Source of the DNA: Sphingobacterium sp. SGR-19 | GTDB taxonomy: Bacteria > Bacteroidota > Bacteroidia > Sphingobacteriales > Sphingobacteriaceae | DNA length: 64,000 nt | Direction: 5' to 3' | NCBI RefSeq assembly: GCF_011043555.1 | Contig: NZ_JAAKGS010000008.1 | Coordinates: forward strand, 62,001-126,000 | Shown: piece by piece, positions 63,906-64,000 of the stretch | Position numbering within the stretch: the stretch's first letter is position 1 | How the letters are laid out: the number at the start of each line of letters is the position of its first letter | The notes under the pieces: model-generated | The model's input: the letters and a program-made list of their open reading frames with translations, nothing else | Databases searched by the model: none | Told to the model about the DNA's origin: nothing | Made by a program: the position numbers and the translations under genes

Positions 63906-63998
63906 TTACTTCTCCAATAAAGCATTCACGCACCACAGATAAGGAAACTGTCCATGGAAATCACCTGTTCTGCGCGGACGATCATAATAATATTGTTT
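63906..63998 (-). CDS. C-terminal end of a gene entering from beyond the right edge
   Basis: The - strand frame ending with a TAA at 63908-63906 reads 30 residues to the window edge, finishing YYYDRPRRTGDFHG and then QFPYLWCVNALLEK. The composition looks like real protein (balanced aromatic, charged and small residues), unlike the two other - strand frames here. I do not recognise the family with certainty; a (alpha/alpha)6-barrel glycosidase end is one guess. Confidence 0.4.
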   Translation of the reverse strand, partial: KQYYYDRPRRTGDFHGQFPYLWCVNALLEK

Positions 63999-64000
63999 AT

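Noticed and set aside
1..64000. CRISPR arrays, transposases, prophage genes, tRNA or rRNA genes
   Set aside because: Looked for regular repeats with spacers, transposase motifs and RNA gene sequences while reading; none was seen, although a dedicated tRNA and repeat search was not possible.

Overview
The window looks like a chromosome segment of a Bacteroidota bacterium, most likely Sphingobacteriaceae (Sphingobacterium, Pedobacter, Parapedobacter or Olivibacter type). The evidence is three SusC/SusD pairs, a two-component system with AraC output, an ECF sigma/FecR pair, promoter boxes of the Bacteroidota form TAnnTTTG, and almost no Shine-Dalgarno sequences. I saw no rRNA, tRNA, CRISPR array, transposase or phage gene.

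Positions 1-13.4 kb hold mostly housekeeping genes on the + strand: the 3' end of a uroporphyrinogen-III methyltransferase, a DUF2147 protein, an orphan MacB/FtsX-type permease, kbl, a serpin lipoprotein, typA, a Rieske protein, ispH, hemH, a membrane-anchored metallophosphoesterase and a galT-galK pair. The gap at 7.35-7.86 kb has no gene but is packed with hairpins, one with pseudoknot topology. Several promoters overlap perfect inverted repeats or terminators, and ispH and hemH look leaderless.

Positions 13.5-36.1 kb form polysaccharide utilisation locus 1 (PUL1). A divergent one-component regulator (periplasmic LamG-like/kelch part, one membrane helix, cytoplasmic winged helix) faces GH76, SusC, SusD, a DUF3823 lipoprotein, an unassigned TIM-barrel glycosidase-like protein, GH92, a DUF4965-type protein, GH2 and two Cys-type sulfatases. 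GH76 plus GH92 points to alpha-mannan, and the sulfatases suggest a sulfated form. At 36.1-40.0 kb a histidine kinase and a REC-AraC regulator, usually fused in Bacteroidota, are separate genes 5 nt apart.

Positions 40.2-51.9 kb form PUL2: galM, a TIG/NHL lipoprotein, SusC, SusD, a DUF4973-type lipoprotein, GH43 and an enolase-superfamily enzyme. Direct repeats with an exact 21-bp period (TGAGACRATTT) lie in the kinase/galM gap, before the TIG/NHL gene and before the PUL1 GH2 gene. This suggests the split two-component system controls all three places. Positions 52.0-63.6 kb (- strand) hold a third SusCD locus with no carbohydrate enzyme: ECF sigma, FecR anti-sigma, SusC with an STN signalling domain, SusD, DUF4843, a PKD-like lipoprotein and two tandem TlpA-type thioredoxins. 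The right edge appears to contain the C-terminus of another - strand gene.
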